From a virus, in IMG/VR virus record IMGVR_UViG_3300046522_000215, positions 1 to 61,398 of that record: 61,398 bases of DNA; one strand, written 5' to 3'. The stretch's first letter is position 1, and every line of letters begins with the position of its first letter. The translations under genes were made by a program, and so were the position numbers. Of this stretch, positions 45,927 through 54,860 are shown piece by piece. The notes under the pieces are model-generated. The model worked only from the letters and a program-made list of their open reading frames with translations. It searched no databases and had not been told where the DNA came from.

Positions 45927-46157
45927 TCACGTAACCTGAACAGGCAAATACCCACCGAGATTCCACCCGTCGATAGTTGAGCGCTTGGTCCGATTAGCAT
46001 CCTTCGGATCTTGATAGAAGACCGATCCGCCATGATTGCCGCACGCACAGCGCACTTGGAGGACTTGATTGCCGTCGATGGTGCATTGAGTGAGGACCGG
46101 CGTCAGGCCGCAGGGCTTGCCATCTGAGTGGATGGTGGCGCAGGGGCGGAGGGTCAT
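45927..46157 (-). CDS. Lar-like restriction alleviation protein, short
   Basis: The 76-residue protein has cysteine pairs (RPCATIHSDGKPCG, VRCACG) and ends with a Lar-type STIDGWNLGGY segment. It resembles the Lar family more weakly than the product at 40356. It is the last gene of the late block and overlaps the upstream stop by 4 bases. Confidence 0.6.
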   Translation of the reverse strand: MTLRPCATIHSDGKPCGLTPVLTQCTIDGNQVLQVRCACGNHGGSVFYQDPKDANRTKRSTIDGWNLGGYLPVQVT

Positions 46158-47341
46158 GGTGCGGCCAGCATTTCAGGCGTTACCGTGCTGCGCGCGACTT
46201 GCCCAAATTCGGCATGGTAGGTGATTGCCGTACACTGGCGCTCGCTCATCCAGCCGCCGCGACTTGCATAGGCGTCCCGCGCCGCCAGCGTTGAGTGCTG
46301 GATGACCGTCATTCCGGAGTGCTCCTTTTCCTCAACGTGGTGCCGGTGCCCGCAGTGGGCATACCGCTTGCTCGTGCTGCCCCACATTTGCGGGAACTGG
46401 CTGGCAAACAGAATTGGTAGTTGGTCGTTCTTCTTCAGATGTCCGTGGTGCCACGCGATCATCGTGGATCCGTGCTGGTAGACGTAGTACGGCATGACAG
46501 AGTCGATTACCTCAACGCGCGGCTCGTTCTCGTACAGCGCCTTGAACATGACGCGCATCCAGACACTCGATGAAATGTCGTGGTTGCCCTCGGCAAGCAG
46601 CACGACAACATGCTCATGCTTGGCCAGTGCCATCGCGATAACCCGACGCAGGATCCGGACCATCGTTTCAACGATTTTTGGGAACCGGCTATCCGAGTCC
46701 AGAACGTGAAATGACGTGGGTGTAACAGGGGAAAGCCCATCTTGATGGCCGAAATCACCGAGTTGCGCAACGACGCCAACGCGCGAATCTGGACTGGCCT
46801 TGATCATGTGCTCGAAGCAGCCGGTCAGCGTGCGCTCCGCAATACCCAAGTCCCAATCGCCCAGCGGATCCAGATTCTCCTTGTGCCAGCACATCGCCCC
46901 TACGTGACTATCCGTCAAAGTGTAGACGGTCGCCAGGTCATTATTCACGAAGCCGGGCCCGGCAGCGGGCGCGAGTCGCGGCAATTCCTCCGCCATCGCC
47001 TCAAATGCCGCCCGTTGGATCGCCGCTTGCCGCTCCGAATCAGCCGATGTCTTCACCCATTGCGCGGTCGGCTTGCCATCCTTGTTGTAGTAGGTGCTGG
47101 CGCCCTTTAGCATCTGCCCTGGTGCGATCGGATGAACAAGGTCGTGCTCCGGCGAATATCCCTTGAGCGCCGCAGTCATCTTCAGCCGCTTCATCGCATC
47201 CTGCACGGTATTCTTATGCAGTCCAAGCGCCGCCGCAGCCTTGCGCATGCTCCCGGTTTTCTCGATCGCTTCAATGATCTCAAGCTGTCGGACGTTGGCA
47301 AACTGGATCAGTCCTTGGTCGATCTGCGGTTCGGTCATCAT
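46154..47341 (-). CDS. Metallophosphoesterase with N-terminal winged helix
   Basis: The product begins MMTEPQIDQGLIQFANVRQ, with starts at 47341 or 47338, and is about 395 residues. Residues about 15-60 form a HTH (RQLEIIEAIEKTGSMRKAAAALGLHKNTVQDAMKR). The rest is a calcineurin-like phosphoesterase: TLTDSHVGAM (D-x-H), QLGDFGHQDG (GDxxxxxD), AEGNHDI (GNHD), WHHGH and YAHCGHRHH. It is probably a nuclease or phosphatase. Such fusions occur at the end of the late operon in some phages. Confidence 0.85.
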   Translation of the reverse strand: MMTEPQIDQGLIQFANVRQLEIIEAIEKTGSMRKAAAALGLHKNTVQDAMKRLKMTAALKGYSPEHDLVHPIAPGQMLKGASTYYNKDGKPTAQWVKTSADSERQAAIQRAAFEAMAEELPRLAPAAGPGFVNNDLATVYTLTDSHVGAMCWHKENLDPLGDWDLGIAERTLTGCFEHMIKASPDSRVGVVAQLGDFGHQDGLSPVTPTSFHVLDSDSRFPKIVETMVRILRRVIAMALAKHEHVVVLLAEGNHDISSSVWMRVMFKALYENEPRVEVIDSVMPYYVYQHGSTMIAWHHGHLKKNDQLPILFASQFPQMWGSTSKRYAHCGHRHHVEEKEHSGMTVIQHSTLAARDAYASRGGWMSERQCTAITYHAEFGQVARSTVTPEMLAAP

Positions 47342-47757
47342 TTGCCTAGGGTGAGGGTTTGAACATCCGAGCCGGTGCTGCAATCGAAGCGCGCCGCAAC
47401 CTCAATGGCATGCTTTGGACTGGCCCGCATTGCCATCGCCCCGAGCGCATACGAAGCGCCTGAGCCAATCGCGTAGAAGTCGTCTTCGATAGGGATGCCG
47501 ACCATCTCGGCTCCCCAATAAGTCAGCCGACCATCCGCTGAAAGTTCCAGCGCCATGAAGTCGGCAGTTTCGACAAACGTCGGCTTTGCCTCGGGCGTGC
47601 GTCGCCACTCAATGAATCGCAGCGCTTGCTCCGTATTGCCAGCAAAGCCAATCAGCGAGCCGCGGACCCTGAATATCTTCGATGTGCGGAAGACCGGCAC
47701 GCCGGAGACTCGCTTGTCAGCGGCCATGCTGGTGCGGTTGGCTACGATGGTGGTCAT
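47338..47757 (-). CDS. Ntn-hydrolase (HslV/proteasome-beta-like) protein
   Basis: The start MTTIVANRTSMAADKRVSG at 47757 overlaps the holin stop (TAATG) and gives 139 residues. Thr2 would be the N-terminal nucleophile after removal of Met, as in HslV and proteasome beta subunits. ADK/KIFRV segments resemble the family (AADKRVS, SKIFRVRGSLIGFAG). A longer frame exists but has no good start. Its role in lysis or virion maturation is unknown. Confidence 0.7.
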   Translation of the reverse strand: MTTIVANRTSMAADKRVSGVPVFRTSKIFRVRGSLIGFAGNTEQALRFIEWRRTPEAKPTFVETADFMALELSADGRLTYWGAEMVGIPIEDDFYAIGSGASYALGAMAMRASPKHAIEVAARFDCSTGSDVQTLTLGK

Positions 47758-48284
47758 TACTTCCCCACTGCCGGCGCTTGCGCGAGCAATTCCGTCTTGC
47801 GCCCGCTCTCTGCCGTGCTGCCGAAAAAAAAGTTCACCACAGCGCCCCATGCTGCACCGAGCGCGCCGAGCATGATCAAGAGCGCCTGGTTGTCGGTGGC
47901 GGTCAACTTACCTGACAACATGCCGATCAGGATGCCGAAGAATCCGATGGTGATCAGGATCGCCAGGACGGCCGGGATCGGGCTGCGCGTCACCTTCTGC
48001 ATGTCGCGCGCATCCTTCGTATTGTCGACTGCGAGCGCTGCCAGCTTCTCGACGTTGGCGTAACCGAGTTCTTGCATCTTGACCGAGAAAGCCTGATCGG
48101 CGTTTTTCAGCGCAAGCATCTGCTCGGGCGTCACACCCGACAGCGCCGCCTTGATGCTCGCTTCAGTCTTGTCCGACAGGCCCAGTGCATCAGCAACCGC
48201 GCCAACTGCGGCGCCCCCAAGCGGGCCGCCCAATGCTGTGCCGATCCACGGCGCCACGGTGCCAATGAGTGCTTTCCAGTCCAT
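47757..48284 (-). CDS. Holin, 3TM superfamily
   Basis: The 175-residue protein has an amphipathic N-terminus with Gly-rich segments (IGTALGGPLGGAAVGAVADALG) and a C-terminal hydrophobic region (IPAVLAILITIGFFGILIGM and LLIMLGALGAAWGAVVNFFFG), the layout of the 3TM holin family. The polar middle contains two helices. It lies directly after the endolysin, with a one-base overlap. Confidence 0.8.
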   Translation of the reverse strand: MDWKALIGTVAPWIGTALGGPLGGAAVGAVADALGLSDKTEASIKAALSGVTPEQMLALKNADQAFSVKMQELGYANVEKLAALAVDNTKDARDMQKVTRSPIPAVLAILITIGFFGILIGMLSGKLTATDNQALLIMLGALGAAWGAVVNFFFGSTAESGRKTELLAQAPAVGK

Positions 48285-48799
48285 TATGTCAATACTCCCT
48301 TTGCCACTTCAAACAATGCCAGCCGGTCGGCCAGCCCATTGGTGCCGCCGTTGACGCGCCGGCTCACCTTGACCTGATCGCCTGCGTCGGCCAGTTCATT
48401 TAAGCCGCGCGTCTTCCAGAACCATCCGGCGGATCGGCAGGCGTTGACCGGCAGTTCCAGCAATTCGGGATGGTCGACGCAGTCAACATCGAGGGCGAGC
48501 ATGCAGGCCGTGTAGTTCGCGCGCCCGGTGATCTGGATCAGGCCGCGACCCTTGTACTTGACGCCATCGCCGGGCCAGGTGTTGCCGAGGTCTTTGCGGC
48601 CCTCGTACGCCTCGCCGGATGCCAGTTCGCGTACGTAGCGAAGCTGTCCGCTCTCGTGCCCCACCTGGGACAGGAACGACGCTTGCCGGGCCGGCGTGTT
48701 GATGTCGAATTCAGCCATCGCTGCGGCGAGCGGTTTGCAGAAGGTGTCTATACGCGCCTTCGCAAATGGCATGATTTTCAGGAGGTCTGCCGGGTCCAT
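48284..48799 (-). CDS. Endolysin, glycoside hydrolase family 19
   Basis: The start MDPADLLKIMPFAKARIDTF at 48799 has GGGG 5 bases upstream. A longer frame to 48868 adds an unlikely N-terminus. The 171-residue protein has the GH19 core: QVGHESGQLRYVRE (catalytic Glu49), YKGRGLIQITGRANY, PELLELPVNACRSAGWFW and KVSRRVNGGTNG. It cleaves peptidoglycan glycan strands at the end of infection. Confidence 0.92.
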   Translation of the reverse strand: MDPADLLKIMPFAKARIDTFCKPLAAAMAEFDINTPARQASFLSQVGHESGQLRYVRELASGEAYEGRKDLGNTWPGDGVKYKGRGLIQITGRANYTACMLALDVDCVDHPELLELPVNACRSAGWFWKTRGLNELADAGDQVKVSRRVNGGTNGLADRLALFEVAKGVLT

Positions 48800-48800
48800 A

Positions 48801-49052
48801 TCACCCCTTGAAATGTTGAATTGCCCATGCCAGCGCCGCGCCGGCCGTAGATGCAGCCCCGCCAACAAGCATCAGCGTGCGCCACCCTCCCCTTGCCTCC
48901 GAAAGAGCAAGAAGCACCTGATCGAGTTTCGCGGTCAGTTGCTTGTTGCTTTCTTGGAGGTCTTCCATGCCTTGCGTGAGGTGGGCTACTTCGGTCTGCA
49001 GGCGGCCGATGTTGATGCGCGCCTCGGTGAGTTCTTGCGAGTGGTCGTTCAT
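48801..49052 (-). CDS. Coiled-coil membrane protein of the lysis cassette
   Basis: The 83-residue protein has a coiled coil (about residues 5-50, EARINIGRLQTEVAHLTQGMEDLQ and on) followed by a C-terminal transmembrane helix (TLMLVGGAASTAGAALAWAI). This layout is like XhlA-type or holin-partner proteins. It is next to the endolysin and downstream of a terminator. Confidence 0.7.
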   Translation of the reverse strand: MNDHSQELTEARINIGRLQTEVAHLTQGMEDLQESNKQLTAKLDQVLLALSEARGGWRTLMLVGGAASTAGAALAWAIQHFKG

Positions 49053-49060
49053 GGCGGCCT

Positions 49061-49086
49061 AAAAGAAAAACCCGCCGGAGCGGGTT
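49061..49086 (-). terminator. Intrinsic terminator before the lysis genes
   Basis: On the minus strand AACCCG (49081-49086) pairs with CGGGTT (49069-49074), and TTTTT follows. The coiled-coil membrane gene starts only about 10 bases further on, so read-through is needed. Confidence 0.7.
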
Positions 49087-49100
49087 GGGTGGTGGGATGG

Positions 49101-49382
49101 TTAGACTTTTTCGACCGGCTCGCGCATGGACGGTGGCGAGTTGTACCGCGCCATTTCTTTGTGGTACGCATTGACGCAATGGTTCGGCCCCTGCCACAGC
49201 CCGAACACGGCGTCGATCACCGCCTTCCAAAACTTGTACGGGTAGCGATGCCCCAGCCGGCCGCAGCGCGAACTCAATGTCTCATCCGCCCATGTCTCGG
49301 TGCTAAATGGACTCGACAGGACGTTTAGCAACTGGTCCAGAGCGATGAAAAGTTGCATCAGGCCGTGTTTAAGGTTTTGCAT
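49101..49382 (-). CDS. Conserved small protein between fibre and lysis genes
   Basis: The start MQNLKHGLMQLFIALDQLLN overlaps the upstream stop (TGATG), with GGGAGG 5 bases before. An earlier in-frame ATG is less good. The 93-residue protein has ETWADETLSSRCGRLGHRYPYKFW and FGLWQGPNHCVNAY, a pattern known in phages of proteobacteria near lysis genes. The function is unknown. Confidence 0.75.
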   Translation of the reverse strand: MQNLKHGLMQLFIALDQLLNVLSSPFSTETWADETLSSRCGRLGHRYPYKFWKAVIDAVFGLWQGPNHCVNAYHKEMARYNSPPSMREPVEKV

Positions 49383-50005
49383 CAAGCCTCCCAAGAAATC
49401 GCATCAACTTCTGCGGTGGTAGTCGCTGCGGCAAGCGCCGACTTCAATTCCTGCGCGTGATCGAAATTGGACTGGCCCGTCGCCACCATCGCGCCGTAAA
49501 ACGCAATCCACGCGGCTTTATCGGGGATTGAGACATAAGTGTTGTCCATCGCCTTCCACTGGTTGTCGAAGCCCGGTGGCAGGCCGTTAATCAGTAATAT
49601 CATGCCGTTCATCGCTTGAATATCGATCATCGACAGTTCGTCGCAGGCGATCGATTTGCCGGCGAACAGGAACGATGATTTGTTCGCCGCGAGTCGTTTT
49701 TGATTGATCTCCGCGTTCTTCTGCATCTTGGTATCGGCCAGTTCGCGCGCATCCACCGCGACCCGCTCCGGCATCTGCCACACCCAGCCCGGCTTGATCG
49801 CGGCGATCGCTACCCGCTCTTCCTCGGTGTATTCGACAATCTCAAGATCAGTCAGACGCACGTAATGGGTTCGCTTGTCGGCCTCAACGTCCAGAATCGC
49901 GTGCGCCCCGCTGGTGACGTAATACTCAAACGTTTCATCCGACACGTTCCCGCTGTGGTCGATTTCACCAGTGAGCGGGTCGAAGATGGTAAAGGACACG
50001 TTCAT
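49382..50005 (-). CDS. DUF4376-type tail fibre-associated protein
   Basis: The 207-residue protein starts MNVSFTIFDPLTGEIDHSG and has the C-terminal DUF4376 pattern (KNAEINQKRLAANKSSFLFAGKSIACDELSMIDIQAMNG... onward). This family occurs after tail tip genes in betaproteobacterial phages and is thought to be a tail fibre assembly or fibre component. It overlaps the J gene stop by 4 bases. Confidence 0.85.
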   Translation of the reverse strand: MNVSFTIFDPLTGEIDHSGNVSDETFEYYVTSGAHAILDVEADKRTHYVRLTDLEIVEYTEEERVAIAAIKPGWVWQMPERVAVDARELADTKMQKNAEINQKRLAANKSSFLFAGKSIACDELSMIDIQAMNGMILLINGLPPGFDNQWKAMDNTYVSIPDKAAWIAFYGAMVATGQSNFDHAQELKSALAAATTTAEVDAISWEA

Positions 50006-53000
50006 CGCTTGATCTTCAGAATGGACACTTCGGTTACTGGCGCATCAGAATAATCGTTCGCCACAATGCGGTAGATGTTGGCCGGATCGCCAAAATTGAG
50101 CAGCCGGGTCAGTGAGCCGGTATTGGAGGTGGTATAGATCGTGGTCCATGTGTAAATAGGGTTCGGGTCGTTGAACTTCTGGTCGATGTGGAACCCCGGC
50201 GTGTGGCCGCCCGTCGCCGGCTCGGCGCATTGCGCGCTAACCTGCACGTCGTATAGGCCGGGAACCAGGAACGTTGATCCGGTCGAGCCGAGGCTGGAAA
50301 AGTTATCGGCCGAGTGGACGCTGTTGGGCACCATGTTGGGCGTATCGATGATTGCGCCGCCCACAATTACATCGGTGCCATCGAACTTGAAATGCTTGCC
50401 GGACGGGTTGCCGAAGCTGACCTTCGTCACGCCTGACACCAGCCCGAAGAAGAAGCCGGTGCCGGTGTTGTAAGCGGTCTGCCCCGACATCAGCGCGCCG
50501 CCGGCAGCAATCGTGACTTGGCCGAATGTGCCGGTTGCCGCCGCCAGCGCACCACCAAATGTGGCTGCGCCAGTCGAGGCATCAACGGTGAATGTCGCAA
50601 CGCCGCTGGAATTGAATCCAACGATACCCGCCGAGTTGATCGCCACGCCATTGCCGCTAGTCCGCACACCGCTGCTGTTGTAAGTCAGCGTGCCAGCGGT
50701 CAGACCGGCACCGCCAGCGAGGACGTTGGCGGCATTGGCGCGCAGGCGCTGGGCAAGGCCGGTAGTGGAATCGTTGATGGCCGCGTTTGCAGCCACGCCT
50801 TCAGCAACATTCGACAGCGGGCCGAATCGAACATTCTTCAGCGCCGCTCCGGGCGTGAAGAACGAACTATCAAAATACAGCGGGGTGGTAATTGTGGCGG
50901 CAACGGTTTTAAGTACCGCCCCGCCCTTGTCCCAAATGACATTTGCCCCGTCGTAGCGCACGGTCAGGCTGTCCCCGGTGGTGTAGGTGCCAATCACGGT
51001 ATCGACCGCACCCGCGCTCTGGTAGCTGTGCAGGATTCCACCAGCCTCAAGGTACATCGCGTAGTCAAGATCCAAATAGTTCGCGCTGGCCGGCGCATCG
51101 CTGCCATTCAGGCCAAACATGATATATCCGGTCGTGTTCACCACAATGGCAGTCGTGAACGCCCCGCCCGAATAGCTGGCGTTGCTGTTTGCGCCAGCGT
51201 CCCATGCGGCTGTCGCTGCACTCTTGGTCAACGTATTGCCCGTGATCGCCATCCCCGTTTGCAGAAACGTGATGTCGTAGGGTATCAGCGGAGTGACATC
51301 GCTGTTCTTCGTTCCTGCCGCCTCATAGCCAGCAGCCAGCGGCACGCCGACGCCAAGCAGCGGATTGCCGGAGGCGTCGCGGATGATCAGGCTGTTGGCG
51401 TTGATCTGGTTCGTCGTGACTGTGCCGGGGAAGATCGCGCCGCCGTCGTAGGTTGGCGCTACCGCGACCCATGCCGAGCCGGACCAGCGCTTCACGCCGA
51501 TAAAGGTCGTGCTATTGGAGATCGTGACGACATCGCCAGTGATGTTCGCGCCGGGCGTGGCAGTATCGGCTGTCGCATCGGACCATGCAGAGCCGGTGGC
51601 GAAGTATTGACCGGCCCCGCGCGCGCCGTCAGTACCGTTGGAACCATTCGTACCGTTCGTTCCATTAGTGCCATTTGTGCCGGCTGCGCCAGTGGCCCCG
51701 GTCGCACCAGTAGCCCCGTCCTGAATCACTGCAACGAGCAGCGAGCGCGAGAACGTTACGCCGTTCGATACGATGCTAGCGGTAACGGTGGCCCCGGTCC
51801 CGGTCATATTCGAGTAAAGCAGCGTCGCCTGCGCCGCAGTTACGCTAGTCAGCGTGCCGCCGATGCATGAGAAAGTCAGGCTGCCCGCAAGATCAATCAG
51901 GCTTCCGGTAAAGACGATTGATGTCGGCGTAGGCGTCCCGCCAGTTGTCAGGTGAAACGCTGGCGTGCTGGCCGTCAGCAGAACTGCCGCATTCTTCGGG
52001 TTAGCGTTCTTGTCAATCGCCGTCGCGGACGACAGCGTTTCAGTCGAGACTAGGCCAATCGAATTCACTGCGCTTAGCTTGGCGACGTAGGTGCCTGGGA
52101 GGACATCTACAACTTCGAGCGTCGGGGTGGGCTGGCGCGGAATCGGTATCCAGTTGCCATCTCCGTACTTGTACGCTCCCTCGTAGGCGACAGCGCCCGG
52201 CACAGCGGCGCAACTAACCGACATCGCAAGCTTCTGAACGTCTTGCAGGGATACCGTGTAGGCGGCGATAGTGACGGCGACCGGCGGCGCCTGTTTCGTC
52301 ACATCGAGCGAGGTTTGCGGACGCGGTGTAACGGCGATTCCATCCTCGATATAGGCAAACTTGCCCGGCTCATGCTGCGTCGCCGTAATGGTGTAAGTCA
52401 GGCCGTCGCCCTTTTCCTTGACCGAGAGGATTTTGTAGGTCGGCGCCATGAGTGTGCTGCTATCCACTGACCACACGGATTGCGCCAGCGGGACGGTAGA
52501 CCAATCGACGGATACTGTGACGGCATCTCCGGAAATCGACGACACGGTGCGAGTCTCGCTCACGCCGGATGGCAGGATGACGGTCAGCGAATCGCCAGCG
52601 TTGATGATTGGCGCCTTATCGAGCGTGACGACACGGCCGGCGGCAGTACGCACACGGCCGCCATTGCGGCGGCCCATGCGCGCCGGATCGGCAATGCGGA
52701 CAATCTGACCAGGGATCGCGATCGCGCCATCCATCCCGACATCAAACGAGATCATCTCAGTCTCAAGGCGGGAAGTCGCCAGCGCCCAACGTCCGGCGCG
52801 TTGCGCTTGGCCCTGCGAGGTGCAGCCAAAGGCGCTCAGGCTAATCTGCTGGATGCCGTAGCGCGCAATACCCTCTTCGTCCTCGACATATTCGACCTTC
52901 GCGCGATAGAAGTCGGCCGGGTCGTTCCAGCTCACAATCGCGACAGTGGCGCGCGTCTTCTTGCTCGATCCGACGCGGGAGAATTTGCCGCCGATGACAT

Positions 53001-54153
53001 TCGCCGCCGTGTAGACATAGACCGGATCCATCGGGCGATCCGACGACGCGATGATGCTGCCGCCGCCCCAATACGAGATGCCACGGAAGATCGAGGCGAT
53101 ATCCTGCAGGACCGCATACGCCTGCTTCTGCGTTTGCAGGTACAGATTGCAGGTAAAGCGCGGTTCAGTGCCCCCCTTGCCGTTCGGGACCATCTGGTCG
53201 CAATACTGCGCGATGGCGTACAGCGCCCACTTGTCGATCTGCGTCGCCGTGATGCGATTACCCAGACCGTAACGGTCATGCAGCACCAGATCGCGGAAGA
53301 CCCATGCGGGATTACTGGTCCATGCCGGCTTGAACGTGCCGTCCCACACGCCGGTATAAACGCGCGTAACCGGGTCGTAGTTGGTCGGCACCTGAATGAT
53401 GCGGCCATACAGGTCATAGGCGCGCGTCGGGACAGCCTGGAATTGCTTTGCGTCGACTTGCACGCCGACGATGGCCGACATTGGATAGCGCAGCTTGGCG
53501 TCGATCACCTCGGTATAGCTGACGATGTTCGTCGTGTCGGCAATTGAAGCGGTATTTGCGTTGGCAGTCAGGCGCGTGACGCGGATTGACCATCCTACCG
53601 TTGCCGCCGGCAGATCAATGCGCGCGCTGCGATTGTATGGCGTCGTGGTCTTGCCACTGAAACTGTTGCTAAGGACGACAGCATAGGATCCGCCGTCCGT
53701 CGAAAGCTCGATCTGGTATGCGATGCTGTAGCCGAGGATATCGCCATTGGTCGTGTCGCCCTTGCTCAGCGCGGGGACCGACAGGGTTACGCGGATTGCC
53801 GACAGCGACAGATTATTGACAGCATGGGTCCACGGCGTGCCGGATCGCAGTTCGGTCCCGACCGCGATCTCGTTCTCGACATCTGGAAAGCCGGGAATGT
53901 AGTCCTGAATCTGCGTGCCGGCGCGGAAGTCAACCGTCAGATCCTTGAAGTTCTTCGTGCCGTCAGCGTTCTCGATTGGCGTCTGGTTCAGATACACCGA
54001 CTGCATTCCGTGCGCAAGGCCGAGAATTTCGCCCTCTGAAACGAGGTCGAGCACGCGCGCATACGAGATGCTATGCAGGCTGTCGGTCGCCTCGTAATGA
54101 GTATGCTGCTCGCCCGCAGCCTTCCCACCGCCAAAGCCGATAATGTCGCTCAT
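50002..54153 (-). CDS. J: Tail tip / host specificity protein (gpJ-like)
   Basis: The 1383-residue protein has the tail tip N-terminus (LHSISYARVLDLVSEGEILGLAHG) and central gpJ blocks (GRIIQVPTNYDPVTRVYTGVWDG, CNLYLQTQKQAYAVLQDIASIFRG). A fibronectin-type region lies around 600-720. A collagen-like stretch of about 12 Gly-X-Y triplets sits at about 811-846, followed by a trimerisation-like C-terminus. It contacts the host receptor. The C-terminal third is likely the variable receptor part. It overlaps gpI by 4 bases. Confidence 0.93.
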   Translation of the reverse strand: MSDIIGFGGGKAAGEQHTHYEATDSLHSISYARVLDLVSEGEILGLAHGMQSVYLNQTPIENADGTKNFKDLTVDFRAGTQIQDYIPGFPDVENEIAVGTELRSGTPWTHAVNNLSLSAIRVTLSVPALSKGDTTNGDILGYSIAYQIELSTDGGSYAVVLSNSFSGKTTTPYNRSARIDLPAATVGWSIRVTRLTANANTASIADTTNIVSYTEVIDAKLRYPMSAIVGVQVDAKQFQAVPTRAYDLYGRIIQVPTNYDPVTRVYTGVWDGTFKPAWTSNPAWVFRDLVLHDRYGLGNRITATQIDKWALYAIAQYCDQMVPNGKGGTEPRFTCNLYLQTQKQAYAVLQDIASIFRGISYWGGGSIIASSDRPMDPVYVYTAANVIGGKFSRVGSSKKTRATVAIVSWNDPADFYRAKVEYVEDEEGIARYGIQQISLSAFGCTSQGQAQRAGRWALATSRLETEMISFDVGMDGAIAIPGQIVRIADPARMGRRNGGRVRTAAGRVVTLDKAPIINAGDSLTVILPSGVSETRTVSSISGDAVTVSVDWSTVPLAQSVWSVDSSTLMAPTYKILSVKEKGDGLTYTITATQHEPGKFAYIEDGIAVTPRPQTSLDVTKQAPPVAVTIAAYTVSLQDVQKLAMSVSCAAVPGAVAYEGAYKYGDGNWIPIPRQPTPTLEVVDVLPGTYVAKLSAVNSIGLVSTETLSSATAIDKNANPKNAAVLLTASTPAFHLTTGGTPTPTSIVFTGSLIDLAGSLTFSCIGGTLTSVTAAQATLLYSNMTGTGATVTASIVSNGVTFSRSLLVAVIQDGATGATGATGAAGTNGTNGTNGTNGSNGTDGARGAGQYFATGSAWSDATADTATPGANITGDVVTISNSTTFIGVKRWSGSAWVAVAPTYDGGAIFPGTVTTNQINANSLIIRDASGNPLLGVGVPLAAGYEAAGTKNSDVTPLIPYDITFLQTGMAITGNTLTKSAATAAWDAGANSNASYSGGAFTTAIVVNTTGYIMFGLNGSDAPASANYLDLDYAMYLEAGGILHSYQSAGAVDTVIGTYTTGDSLTVRYDGANVIWDKGGAVLKTVAATITTPLYFDSSFFTPGAALKNVRFGPLSNVAEGVAANAAINDSTTGLAQRLRANAANVLAGGAGLTAGTLTYNSSGVRTSGNGVAINSAGIVGFNSSGVATFTVDASTGAATFGGALAAATGTFGQVTIAAGGALMSGQTAYNTGTGFFFGLVSGVTKVSFGNPSGKHFKFDGTDVIVGGAIIDTPNMVPNSVHSADNFSSLGSTGSTFLVPGLYDVQVSAQCAEPATGGHTPGFHIDQKFNDPNPIYTWTTIYTTSNTGSLTRLLNFGDPANIYRIVANDYSDAPVTEVSILKIKR

Positions 54154-54800
54154 ACCAAGTCCTCATCGCCATCGGGGATAACTTTGCCGATCGGAGGGTG
54201 CGGCAGCGGCGCTCCGCTATACGCCTGGTCCTGCGCCGAGATGCCGGCGGAGATCACGGCAGAGCCGACGATCAGCCGGCCGTACAGCACGGGTACGGGG
54301 TTGCCTTGGGCGGTCGTATTGACTGGCCCGTTGAAGTTGTATGACGCCTCATTGCCAGCAGAGTCCTTCGCTGAACTCTGCTGCTGTTGCGGCGAGAGCA
54401 TCTGGATTACGCCGCCGATAGTCATTGAGATGCCGGCGCTGATGAGCGCACTCCCAAGGAATGGATTGGCCGGCGCAATCAGAACGCCGGCAACGATCAA
54501 TGCCGCGCCGACGATGGTTTGAATGAATCCGGCCTTAGCGCCAGCCAGAATGGGGGCAATACGAATATCCTCAGCGCCCGCCGAAAGCTGCAACTGGTCG
54601 CGTCCGATGTTGGTCTTGCCGAGGAAGCAGGCGTACACAATTCCCCGGTCGCGGCTCGTCATCAGTTCGCGCTCGAAGCCAGGAATTAGCACGCTGAGCG
54701 CGCGCACGGCCTCGGCGGTGCTTTCTACGGCAAGGCGATGCACGCGCCCGAACTGCGCGCCTAGCTTGCCGTACAAGCGGATTGTGCGGAGAGTGTCCAT
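54150..54800 (-). CDS. I: Tail assembly protein gpI-like
   Basis: The start MDTLRTIRLYGKLGAQFGR at 54800 has GGA 6 bases upstream. A TTG 9 bases earlier is less good. The 216-residue protein has a ubiquitin-like N-terminus (RTIRLYGKLG) and two glycine-rich hydrophobic segments (IVGAALIVAGVLIAPANPFLG and ISAGISMTIGGVIQML), the gpI pattern. It lies between K and J, as in lambda. Confidence 0.88.
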   Translation of the reverse strand: MDTLRTIRLYGKLGAQFGRVHRLAVESTAEAVRALSVLIPGFERELMTSRDRGIVYACFLGKTNIGRDQLQLSAGAEDIRIAPILAGAKAGFIQTIVGAALIVAGVLIAPANPFLGSALISAGISMTIGGVIQMLSPQQQQSSAKDSAGNEASYNFNGPVNTTAQGNPVPVLYGRLIVGSAVISAGISAQDQAYSGAPLPHPPIGKVIPDGDEDLV

Positions 54801-54811
54801 TCGATCCAATG

Positions 54812-54842
54812 AAAAATGCCCGCCGGGCTTTCGCGGGCGGGC
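54812..54842 (-). terminator. Intrinsic terminator between K and I
   Basis: On the minus strand GCCCGCC and GGCGGGC form the stem with a loop containing GCGAAAGCCC, and ATTTTT follows. The I start is 12 bases further on, so transcription of I and J needs read-through. Confidence 0.8.
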
Positions 54843-54860
54843 TTGATTAAGCGTTAAGGT

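Noticed and set aside
50518-51870. Open frame of 450 codons on the plus strand opposite the J gene
   Set aside because: It is antisense to the well-supported tail tip gene, with random Arg/Ala/Gly-rich composition typical of GC-rich shadow frames.
52480-53547. Open frame of 355 codons on the plus strand opposite the J gene
   Set aside because: Arg-, Asp- and Ala-rich shadow with no motif, inside conserved tail tip coding sequence on the other strand.
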